From NCBI RefSeq assembly GCF_018613935.1, contig NZ_JAGGPF010000013.1:1-64000 (forward strand): 64,000 bases of DNA. Reading direction: 5' to 3'. This document shows, in pieces, positions 56,891 through 64,000 of the stretch. Numbering within the stretch: the stretch's first letter is position 1; each line of letters opens with the position of its first letter. The notes under the pieces are model-generated. The model was not told the origin of the DNA. It was given only the letters and a program-made list of their open reading frames with translations, and ran no database searches. The position numbers and the translations under genes were made by a program. This DNA comes from Agromyces sp. ISL-38 (GTDB taxonomy: Bacteria; Actinomycetota; Actinomycetes; Actinomycetales; Microbacteriaceae).

Positions 56891-59758
56891 TCAATCGCGA
56901 CCGGTGAGTCCCCAGGCGTCATCGTCGGACTCGCCCTCGACCTCGGCCATGCCCTCGGCCGACCGGGCCACGGCATTGTCGTAGCGATCGTCTGGGGCGC
57001 CGTAGGCCTCTTCGTGATATCCGCCCCCACCGGCAGGCCCTGCACCCTGGGACGAGGGGACTGGAGCCGCCGCCGGCTCCTCGCCGCGAAGTCGCGCGAG
57101 CACGTCGGGCAGCTGTTCGACCGTCACGAGCACGTCGCGAGCCTTCGAGCCCTCGGAGGGGCCCACGATCTCGCGCGACTCCAGCAGGTCCATGAGCCGA
57201 CCGGCCTTCGCGAAGCCCACGCGGAGCTTGCGCTGCAGCATCGACGTCGACCCGAACTGCGTCGAGACCACGAGCTCGGCTGCCGCGAGCAGGAGCTCGA
57301 GGTCGTCGCCGATGTCGGAGTCGATCTCCTTGCGCGCGGCGACGGCTGCGACATCGGGCCGGTAGTCGGGCCGCGCCTGCCGCGTGACGTGCTTGACGAC
57401 CTTCTCGATCTCGGCCTCGGTCACCCAGGCGCCCTGCACGCGGATGGGCTTCGACGCACCCATCGGCAGGAACAGCCCGTCGCCCTGGCCGATGAGCTTG
57501 TCGGCGCCCGGCTGGTCGAGGATGACGCGGGAGTCGGTGACGCTCGTGACGGCGAACGCGAGTCGCGACGGCACGTTCGCCTTGATGAGGCCGGTGACCA
57601 CGTCGACCGACGGCCGCTGCGTGGCGAGCACGAGGTGGATGCCCGAGGCGCGCGCGAGCTGGGTGATGCGCACGATCGAGTCCTCGACGTCGCGTGGGGC
57701 GACCATCATGAGGTCGGCGAGCTCGTCGACGACCACGAGGAGGTACGGGTAGGGCTTGAGCTTGCGCTCGCTGCCGGCCGGCAGCACGATCTCGTCGTTG
57801 ACGACGGCCTTGTTGAAGTCGTCGATGTGACGGAACCCGAACGACGCGAGGTCGTCGTAGCGCATGTCCATCTCTTTCACGACCCACTGCAGCGCTTCGG
57901 CCGCCTTCTTCGGGTTCGTGATGATGGGCGTGATGAGGTGCGGCACCCCGCCATAGGGCGCGAGCTCGACGCGCTTCGGGTCGATGAGCACCATCCGCAC
58001 GTCGGCGGGCGTGGCGCGCATGAGCAGGCTCGTGATCATCGAGTTGACGAAGCTCGACTTTCCGGAACCGGTGGAGCCTGCGACGAGGAGGTGCGGCATC
58101 TTCGCGAGGTTGGCGACGACGTAGCCGCCGCCCACGTCTTTGCCGACGCCGATCGTCATCGGATGCTTGGCATTCGCCGCCGCACCGGAACGCAGCACGT
58201 CGCCGAGGGTGACGATCTCACGGTCGGCGTTCGGGATCTCGACGCCGATCGCGCTCTTGCCGGGGATCGGCGAGAGGATGCGAACCTCGTTCGATGCCAC
58301 CGAGTAGGCGAGGTTCTTCGAGAGCGCCGTGACACGCTCGACCTTGACGCCGGGGCCGAGCTCGATCTCGTATTGCGTGACCGTGGGACCGCGTGAGAAC
58401 CCGGTGACCTTGGCGTCGACCTGGAACTGGTCGAGCACTCCCGTGATCGAGCGCACGACGTCGTCGTTGGCGGCCGACCGTGACTTCGCCGGTGCACCGG
58501 CGCCGAGGGTCGAGGCGGCGGGCAGGTGGTAGGGACGATCGGGCTCGGATGCCGCGACGGGCGTGACGTCTGCGAGTGCGCCGCCCCCGGCGTCGGCCGA
58601 GCCCGTGCCGCCCGCTTCGGTCTCGTCGAACACGGCGAGCACCGAGGTCGCGCCGCCGTCGTCGCCGCGGAGACCGGTGCCGCCTCGCGGAACGTCGCCG
58701 GTGAAGTGCTGCAGGGCGGATTCCGCGCGTTCGAGGTCGCCGAGCACCTCTGAGCCGTAGGACGCCGGGCCGCCCTCGCCCTCGAGCGGCGACTCGAAGC
58801 TTCCGGCGGCCGAGCCCGCGCCGAACACCTCGGTGAGCTGGTCGATGGCGGGGGCCGCGAACGCGGGGTCTTCTTCCCGATTGGAGTCGTTGCGACGCCA
58901 CCACGGCAGGAGGCCGGCGGGTTCGGCATCGTCGGCGGATGCGTCGATGCCGTCGAGCTCGAGCTGCGCCGACTCCTTGCGCTTGCGCCGCGACGGCCGC
59001 TCGGCGGTCTCGGCCTCGCCGGGCTCGGCGACGGGAGCCCCGAAGAGCCACGCGTAGAGCTCGCGGAAGCGCGCGGGAATGCGGTTCGGCGGAGTCTTCG
59101 TGATGATGAGGAGCGCGAGCACGAGCAGCACGATGACGACGATCGTCGCGCCGATCGCGGTGATGAGGAGCGTGAGCGGCGCTGCGAGCATCCAGCCGAG
59201 GATGCCGCCGGCACGCGCGAGCACGGTCATGCCGTCGCGGGGTTCGGGCGCACCGCCGAAGAGGTGGCAGAGCGCCGAGACGGTGAGCAGCAGCAACCCG
59301 AGCCCGATGCCGATGCGCGTGTTGTCGTGCACCGAGCTCGGGTGACGGAACAGCCACACGGCGAAGAGCAGCATGATGACGGGCAGCGCGAAGGCCACTC
59401 GGCCGAAGAGCCCGCCGAAGGTCCAGGAGTCGAGTGCCTGTGCCACGGGATCGTTGATGAAGAACCACTCGACGACGGCGCCCGCGATGGCGAGCACGAT
59501 GATGAAGAACGGCAGGCCGTCGCGGCGCTCCTCTTTCTGGAGGGTCTCAGGGCCGAGCGCACGGGCTGCGCCGCCGGCGACGTGCGCGAGGCCCATCCAG
59601 GCGCGAACGAGGATGCTCGGGCGCTCGGGAGTCGACGACGCCTTCGTCGCCGCCCGCGCGCGAGTCGCGGGCAGCTTCTTCGTGGGCGCGGTGCGCGAGG
59701 CCGAGCCGCGGCCGGACGTGCCCGAAGCACGACCGTTCGACTTGGTGCTCGTAGCCAT
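56891..59758 (-). CDS. ftsK: DNA translocase FtsK
   Basis: A septum-located DNA pump (955 aa) that clears chromosomes from the division site and activates XerCD recombination. An N-terminal basic stretch is followed by four membrane spans between about residues 80 and 225, then a ~200-residue Ala/Gly/Glu-rich linker. The RecA-like motor has Walker [10 protein letters not shown] near residue 560 and Walker B '[13 protein letters not shown]'. The C-terminal gamma winged helix is visible in '[23 protein letters not shown]'. The acidic tail after it is variable. Start and length suit actinobacterial FtsK. Confidence 0.96.
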   Translation of the reverse strand: MATSTKSNGRASGTSGRGSASRTAPTKKLPATRARAATKASSTPERPSILVRAWMGLAHVAGGAARALGPETLQKEERRDGLPFFIIVLAIAGAVVEWFFINDPVAQALDSWTFGGLFGRVAFALPVIMLLFAVWLFRHPSSVHDNTRIGIGLGLLLLTVSALCHLFGGAPEPRDGMTVLARAGGILGWMLAAPLTLLITAIGATIVVIVLLVLALLIITKTPPNRIPARFRELYAWLFGAPVAEPGEAETAERPSRRKRKESAQLELDGIDASADDAEPAGLLPWWRRNDSNREEDPAFAAPAIDQLTEVFGAGSAAGSFESPLEGEGGPASYGSEVLGDLERAESALQHFTGDVPRGGTGLRGDDGGATSVLAVFDETEAGGTGSADAGGGALADVTPVAASEPDRPYHLPAASTLGAGAPAKSRSAANDDVVRSITGVLDQFQVDAKVTGFSRGPTVTQYEIELGPGVKVERVTALSKNLAYSVASNEVRILSPIPGKSAIGVEIPNADREIVTLGDVLRSGAAANAKHPMTIGVGKDVGGGYVVANLAKMPHLLVAGSTGSGKSSFVNSMITSLLMRATPADVRMVLIDPKRVELAPYGGVPHLITPIITNPKKAAEALQWVVKEMDMRYDDLASFGFRHIDDFNKAVVNDEIVLPAGSERKLKPYPYLLVVVDELADLMMVAPRDVEDSIVRITQLARASGIHLVLATQRPSVDVVTGLIKANVPSRLAFAVTSVTDSRVILDQPGADKLIGQGDGLFLPMGASKPIRVQGAWVTEAEIEKVVKHVTRQARPDYRPDVAAVAARKEIDSDIGDDLELLLAAAELVVSTQFGSTSMLQRKLRVGFAKAGRLMDLLESREIVGPSEGSKARDVLVTVEQLPDVLARLRGEEPAAAPVPSSQGAGPAGGGGYHEEAYGAPDDRYDNAVARSAEGMAEVEGESDDDAWGLTGRD

Positions 59759-59889
59759 TCCCCCACGTTAAGGCCGACCGCCGACTCGCGTCGACAGGAT
59801 GCCGCGAGTGTCTGCGATCGGAGTTCGGAACCCGATCGCGTCGATGACCCGCGGGCGTGGTGTGCGTGGGCCGTCGACGACTGCTGGAA

Positions 59890-60381
59890 TCACGCCAGCG
59901 AGCGCACCATCGTGTCCCTGCCGTTACCGGATGCCACGACGATGAACCCCTCCGAGCGATAGAGCAGGTGCGCGAAGTTGCCGTGCTCGACGCTCAGGGT
60001 GAGCCGGGCGAACCCGGCCGAGCGCGCGGCATCCGTGAGCCCGCGGATGAGTGCGCGACCGATGCCCTGCGCCCTCCAAAGCGGCCGGACGCCGATGATG
60101 AGCTCGGGCACGCCGGATGCCACGAAGCCGTACGCCCGGTCGGGCGCCGCGAAGAGGCGGTACCAGGCGGCGCCGATCGGGCGCTGGTCGGCGTCGAGCG
60201 CGACGACGCCCGCGTCGGCCGGCCGCTGCCAGCCCGCGATGTACCCGCGGTAGACAGGATCGGCGAGCACGGTCGGCCTCGGCCGGGGAACCCCCGTCCG
60301 CCAGTTCGCCGCCTCGACCACCATGTCGGCGAGGAAGGTGCCGTCGCTCGAGGTGGCCGGGCGGATCGAGAACTCCGCCAT
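59890..60381 (-). CDS. GNAT-family N-acetyltransferase
   Basis: A 163-aa acetyltransferase. The acetyl-CoA motif A is 'IGVRPLWRAQGIGRALIRGL' (Q/R-x-x-G-x-G/A pattern) and motif B includes 'LTLSVEHGNFAHLLYRSEGF'. The substrate cannot be deduced: small amines, antibiotics or protein N-termini are all possible. It sits between RNase J and ftsK, which are often adjacent in actinobacteria, so it may be a local insertion. The 94 nt to the RNase J stop show no clear terminator. Confidence 0.85.
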   Translation of the reverse strand: MAEFSIRPATSSDGTFLADMVVEAANWRTGVPRPRPTVLADPVYRGYIAGWQRPADAGVVALDADQRPIGAAWYRLFAAPDRAYGFVASGVPELIIGVRPLWRAQGIGRALIRGLTDAARSAGFARLTLSVEHGNFAHLLYRSEGFIVVASGNGRDTMVRSLA

Positions 60382-60475
60382 GCGCGGAGGCTACGCCCCG
60401 AGTGTTTCGGCAGCGTTTCGAGATGCAACGCCGACCCGGCCGACTGGCGCCGAACCGCGCCGACCAGCCCCGCTG

Positions 60476-62152
60476 CTACGCCTCGATGACGAGCGGCACG
60501 AGCATCGGGCGACGACGCAAGCGCCGGTTCACCCAGCCGCCGAGCACTCGGCGCACGACCTGCGAGAGGGCATGCGAGTCGCGCACGCCGCTGTGTGCGG
60601 CATCGGCGAGGGCGGCGATGATCTTCGGCTTGACGTCATCGAACACGGCGTCGTCTTCGGCGAAGCCGCGCGCGTGGATCTCGGGGCCGGTGATGACCCG
60701 GCCGGTCGACGCGTCGACGACGACGATGACTGAGATGAATCCCTCTTCGGCGAGGATGCGGCGGTCTTTCAGGTCGGCGTCGGTGATCTCGCCGACCGTC
60801 GAGCCGTCGACGTAGACGAATCCGAGGTCGAGCTGGCCGGCCACCTTCACGACACCGTCGCGGAGGTCGTAGACCGAGCCGTTCTCACCGATGAAGGTGT
60901 TCGCCGCCGGGATGCCCGTGTCGCGAGCGAGCTTCGCGTTCGCGAAGAGGTGCCGGAACTCGCCGTGGATCGGCAGCACGTTCTTGGGCTTCAGGATGTT
61001 GTAGCAGTAGAGCAGCTCGCCGGCCGCGGCGTGGCCCGAGACGTGCACCTTGGCGTTGCCCTTGTGCACGACGTTCGCGCCGAGCTTCGTGAGCCCGTCG
61101 ATCACGCGGTATACCGCGTTCTCGTTTCCGGGGATGAGGCTCGAGGCGAGGATGACCGTGTCGCCCTCACCGACCTCGATCTGATGTTCGCGGTTCGCCA
61201 TGCGGGAGAGCACGGCCATCGGCTCGCCCTGCGATCCGGTCGACATGTAGACGATCTCGTCGTCGGGGACGTCGCCGGCCTTCTTGTAGTCGATGAGCAC
61301 GCCCGGCGGCACCTTGAGGTAGCCGAGCTCGGCGGCGATCGTCATGTTGCGCACCATGCTGCGGCCGAGGAGCGCGACGCGACGGTCGTTCTCCCACGCG
61401 GCGTCGAGTACTTGCTGCACGCGGTGCACGTGGCTCGAGAAGCTCGCCACGATGACCCGGCGCGGGGCCCTCGCGAAGACCTCGTCGAGCACGGGGCCGA
61501 TGGAGCGCTCGAGCGGGGTGAAGCCCGGGACATCCGCGTTCGTGGAATCGACCATGAAGAGGTCGACGCCCTCTTCGCCGAGCCGTGCGAACTCGCGAAG
61601 GTCGGTGAGCCGGCCGTCGAGCGGAAGCTGGTCCATCTTGAAGTCGCCCGTGGCGAGCACGGTGCCCGCAGTCGTCTTGATCGCCACGGCGAGCGCATCG
61701 GGGATCGAGTGGTTCACGGCGATGAACTCGAGGCGGAACGGGCCGATCTGCTCGTGCTGGCCCTCTTTGACGTTGAGGGTGTACGGCTGGATGCGGTGCT
61801 CCTTGAGCTTCGCCTCCACCAGCGCGAGGGTGAGCGTCGAACCGATGAGCGGGATGTCGGCGCGTGCCTTCAGCAGGTAGGGCACGGCGCCGATGTGGTC
61901 TTCGTGACCGTGCGTGAGCACGACGCCCACGACGTCGTCGAGTCGCTCCTTCATGAACCCGAAGTCGGGCAGGATCAGGTCGACACCCGGTTGGTGCTCT
62001 TCGGGGAAGAGCACACCGCAGTCGACGATGAGGATCTTGCCGTCGATCTCGTAGCTCGTCATGTTCCGGCCGATCTCGCCGAGGCCGCCGATGGGGATGA
62101 TGCGGAGCGTGCCGGATTCGATCGGGGCAGGTTCGATGACGACGTCGGGCAT
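60476..62152 (-). CDS. rnj: Ribonuclease J
   Basis: A metallo-beta-lactamase/beta-CASP ribonuclease (558 aa) with endo- and 5'-3' exonuclease activity in mRNA turnover and rRNA maturation. The zinc-binding HGHEDH motif is at residues 81-86, with 'TGDFKMDQ' (Asp ligand) and 'VHVSGHAAAGEL' further on. The 'VASFSSHVHRVQQ' segment belongs to the beta-CASP insert. AAGGAGG precedes the ATG. It is 65 nt downstream of dapA, a conserved actinobacterial order (dapA-rnj-ftsK). Confidence 0.96.
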   Translation of the reverse strand: MPDVVIEPAPIESGTLRIIPIGGLGEIGRNMTSYEIDGKILIVDCGVLFPEEHQPGVDLILPDFGFMKERLDDVVGVVLTHGHEDHIGAVPYLLKARADIPLIGSTLTLALVEAKLKEHRIQPYTLNVKEGQHEQIGPFRLEFIAVNHSIPDALAVAIKTTAGTVLATGDFKMDQLPLDGRLTDLREFARLGEEGVDLFMVDSTNADVPGFTPLERSIGPVLDEVFARAPRRVIVASFSSHVHRVQQVLDAAWENDRRVALLGRSMVRNMTIAAELGYLKVPPGVLIDYKKAGDVPDDEIVYMSTGSQGEPMAVLSRMANREHQIEVGEGDTVILASSLIPGNENAVYRVIDGLTKLGANVVHKGNAKVHVSGHAAAGELLYCYNILKPKNVLPIHGEFRHLFANAKLARDTGIPAANTFIGENGSVYDLRDGVVKVAGQLDLGFVYVDGSTVGEITDADLKDRRILAEEGFISVIVVVDASTGRVITGPEIHARGFAEDDAVFDDVKPKIIAALADAAHSGVRDSHALSQVVRRVLGGWVNRRLRRRPMLVPLVIEA

Positions 62153-62217
62153 AAGCCCTCCTTACGTTGCGGTGTTCAGTTCAGTGCGGCCGTGCCGGCG
62201 GATGCCTCGGCTCGCGA

Positions 62218-63192
62218 TCAGCGTGTGGTGCCCGCGACCTTCGGCAACGCGCCGCCGGCGGCGGCGTTGCGGTCGGGGCGGAAGTTGTGGAAGTCGACGC
62301 CGGGGATGTCGCGGACGAGATCGATCTCGTCTTCGATCTGCGCGGCCTCCCACTCTTCGGGGCCGACGAGCGGAAGGCGCACGCGAGGACTGCCGATGCG
62401 GCCGAGTCCGTGCAGGATGTACTTGGTCGCGACCGTGCCCGGAACATGGGTCATCACGGCGCGCACGAGGGGCTCGAGCTTGCGGTGCGCTGCGGTCGCG
62501 GCGGCCAGGTCGCCGCGGTTCACGGCGTCGACGATCGTGCGGTACGGCCTCGCCGCGATGTTGGCGGTGACGCCGATGAGCCCGGTGGCGCCGATCGCGA
62601 GCTCGGGCAGCACGTTCGCGTCGTCGCCGCAGAAGTACAGGAGATCGGTCTGGTTCAGCACCCGACTGACCTCGGAGAAGTCGCCCTTCGCGTCTTTCAC
62701 GGCCAGGATGTTCGGATGCTTCGAGGCGCGCAGGATCGTCTCGTACTTGATCGGCACGCCGGTGCGCCCGGGAATGTCGTAGAGGATGACCGGCAGGTCG
62801 GTGGCGTCGGCGACCATGCGGAAGTGCGTGAGGATGCCGGCCTGCGTGGGCTTGTTGTAATAGGGCGTGACGATCATGATGCCGTCGGCACCGGCCTGCT
62901 CGCTGTGCTTGTAGAGCTCGATCGCGTGGGCGGTCTCGTTCGAGCCTCCGCCCGTGATGATCTTCGCGCGGCCGCCGGCGACCTCTTTGCCGACCTCGAC
63001 CAGCCGGATCTTCTCGGGGTCGGTGAGCGTGGAGGTCTCCCCGGTGGTGCCCGTGACGACGATGCCGTCGGCGCCGTCGTTGATCACGTCGTCGATGTGC
63101 TTCTCGACCCCGGGCCAATCGACCTCGCCGTCAGCCGTGAACGGCGTGACGAGCGCGACGAGCACTTGTCCGAAGGGGTTTTCTGAAGTCAC
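62218..63192 (-). CDS. dapA: 4-Hydroxy-tetrahydrodipicolinate synthase
   Basis: First committed step of the diaminopimelate/lysine pathway: condenses pyruvate with aspartate semialdehyde. The 324-aa TIM barrel has the 'GIVVTGTTGETSTL' loop, the proton-relay Tyr in 'IVTPYYNKPTQ' and the Schiff-base Lys in 'NILAVKDAKGD'. The GTG at 63192 is chosen; TACGCT ends 7 nt upstream, suggesting a leaderless transcript. It follows folA by 44 nt. Together with dapF it supplies meso-diaminopimelate or L-lysine for the cell wall. Confidence 0.96.
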   Translation of the reverse strand: MTSENPFGQVLVALVTPFTADGEVDWPGVEKHIDDVINDGADGIVVTGTTGETSTLTDPEKIRLVEVGKEVAGGRAKIITGGGSNETAHAIELYKHSEQAGADGIMIVTPYYNKPTQAGILTHFRMVADATDLPVILYDIPGRTGVPIKYETILRASKHPNILAVKDAKGDFSEVSRVLNQTDLLYFCGDDANVLPELAIGATGLIGVTANIAARPYRTIVDAVNRGDLAAATAAHRKLEPLVRAVMTHVPGTVATKYILHGLGRIGSPRVRLPLVGPEEWEAAQIEDEIDLVRDIPGVDFHNFRPDRNAAAGGALPKVAGTTR

Positions 63193-63199
63193 GCACTCA

Positions 63200-63205
63200 A
63201 GCGTA
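63200..63205 (-). promoter_or_regulatory. dapA -10 element (leaderless start)
   Basis: TACGCT on the minus strand ends 7 nt before the GTG of dapA, so the start site should coincide with the start codon. No consensus -35 is visible. Confidence 0.4.
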
Positions 63206-63236
63206 TCGGTTCGGGCGGACCCGACGAGGCACGCCG

Positions 63237-63749
63237 TCAGCGGCGCTCGTACGTGAGGAAGCGGTACTCGAGGCCTGACGCCGAGACATGCGCGCCATCG
63301 ACGGGGTCGGCGGCGGTGAGGCGCCACGAGGCGTCGACCTGGGGCGCGACCGTGTCGCCGGCGACCACGGCGTCGAGGCTGGTGACCTCGAGCCGGTCGG
63401 CGACGCCGATCGTCTGCCGATAGAGCTCAGCGCCGCCGATGATCCACACGAACTCGTCGTCGGCGCGGCCCTGCGCGGCGAGCTCGAGTGCCGCCGCTAC
63501 GGATGCCGCGACCTCGGCTCCCTCGAACACCGCGTCGGCCTGCCGCGTGACCACGAGATTGCGACGGCCCGGAAGCGGGCGGAATCGCGGCGGCAGTGAC
63601 TCCCACGTCTTGCGTCCCATCACCACTGGCGCGCCGATGGTCACGTCGCGGAAGTGGGCGAGGTCTTCAGGCAGATGCCAGGGCATGACGCCGCCCACGC
63701 CGATCACGCCGTCGTCGGCCTCGGCCCAGATGAGCCCGATGCGGGCCAC
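63237..63749 (-). CDS. folA: Dihydrofolate reductase
   Basis: NADPH-dependent reduction of dihydrofolate to tetrahydrofolate, regenerating the cofactor oxidised by thymidylate synthase. The 170-aa protein has 'GVIGVGGVMPWHLPEDLAHF' with the substrate-binding Asp29, 'PVVMGRKTWESLP' and 'VWIIGGAELYRQ'. The GTG start is 3 nt after the thyA stop, the classic thyA-folA pair. It is the usual trimethoprim target; no resistance feature is evident. Confidence 0.96.
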   Translation of the reverse strand: MARIGLIWAEADDGVIGVGGVMPWHLPEDLAHFRDVTIGAPVVMGRKTWESLPPRFRPLPGRRNLVVTRQADAVFEGAEVAASVAAALELAAQGRADDEFVWIIGGAELYRQTIGVADRLEVTSLDAVVAGDTVAPQVDASWRLTAADPVDGAHVSASGLEYRFLTYERR

Positions 63750-63752
63750 GGC

Positions 63753-64000
63753 TCAGACCGCCACGGCGGCGCGGATCGCCGGGTGGTGCTGGTATCCCTC
63801 GACGACGAAGTCCTCGTACTCGTAGTCGAAGATCGAGGCGGGCGTGCGCGCGAACCGCAGCGTGGGCGAGGGGAACGGTGTGCGAGTGAGCTGCTCGGTC
63901 ACCTGCTCGACGTGGTTGTCGTAGATGTGGCAGTCGCCGCCCGTCCACACGAAGTCGCCGACCTCGAGGCCGGTCTGCGCCGCAATCATGTGGGTGAGCA
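63753..64000 (-). CDS. thyA: Thymidylate synthase (3' part)
   Basis: Converts dUMP to dTMP using methylene-THF. Only the C-terminal ~82 codons are in the window; the frame is open to the right edge. The visible part, from '[20 protein letters not shown]' through '[11 protein letters not shown]' (dUMP-binding Asn/His/Tyr region) to the C-terminal Val, is typical of ThyA. It is upstream of folA and co-directional. The active-site Cys lies outside the window. Confidence 0.93.
   Translation of the reverse strand, partial: LTHMIAAQTGLEVGDFVWTGGDCHIYDNHVEQVTEQLTRTPFPSPTLRFARTPASIFDYEYEDFVVEGYQHHPAIRAAVAV

Overview
The window is high-GC, densely packed DNA from an actinobacterium, most probably a member of the Microbacteriaceae (an Agromyces-like genome would fit). 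That placement is inferred from gene order and protein style, not from a database search. Nearly all of it is core chromosome. Most genes run on the minus strand in operons with 1-17 nt overlaps (ATGA, GTGA, TGATG junctions). I see no insertion sequence, prophage, CRISPR array or tRNA gene.

Layout, left to right. (1) 1-424: what looks like the promoter and leader of an rRNA operon whose 16S gene should begin just beyond the left edge. (2) 425-13579: tyrS, a SatD-like regulator/membrane protein pair, a phospholipase D-like protein, a 3-methyladenine glycosylase, the arginine operon argC-J-B-D-F-H (argR and argG absent) with an Arg-rich leader ORF, and an epimerase. (3) 13614-24481: pheST, a glutamate-type ABC transporter (gluABCD order), a beta-propeller lipoprotein, an rRNA methyltransferase and infC-rpmI-rplT. 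(4) 24542-31322: a Nei-type glycosylase translationally overlapped with a giant Lhr helicase, and a PLP decarboxylase. (5) 31456-36866: sseB, hisA/priA, hisH, hisB, hisC, then a LysM protein divergent from lexA. (6) 36882-49741: an alpha/beta hydrolase, metE-metF, hflX, an RsmC-like methyltransferase, dapF, miaA-miaB, recX-recA, DUF3046 and a ClgR-type regulator. (7) 49918-55616: an accessory block, tctC-tctB-tctA (tripartite tricarboxylate transporter) divergent from a CitA/CitB-type two-component system. (8) 55687-64000: cinA, pgsA, ftsK, a GNAT acetyltransferase, RNase J, dapA, folA/dfrA and the 3' part of thyA.

How the parts work together. Arginine is made from N-acetylglutamate by the argCJBDFH products. 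A promoter placed exactly one -10 spacing from a 35-codon Arg-rich ORF suggests attenuation. LexA-type boxes lie in front of lexA and recA, and the LysM gene beside lexA is a likely SOS division inhibitor. The Tct transporter would import a tricarboxylate or related acid under control of the adjacent kinase/regulator pair; six 9-bp repeats lie in the gap between the two transcription units and are the obvious operator candidate.

The most interesting signals are regulatory rather than new gene systems: the putative arginine attenuator, the 9-bp repeat array, the AUC start of infC, the CTG start of the glycosylase gene, the lexA/LysM control region, and the insertion of the Tct block between clgR and cinA. 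I did not find a clearly novel multi-gene system.
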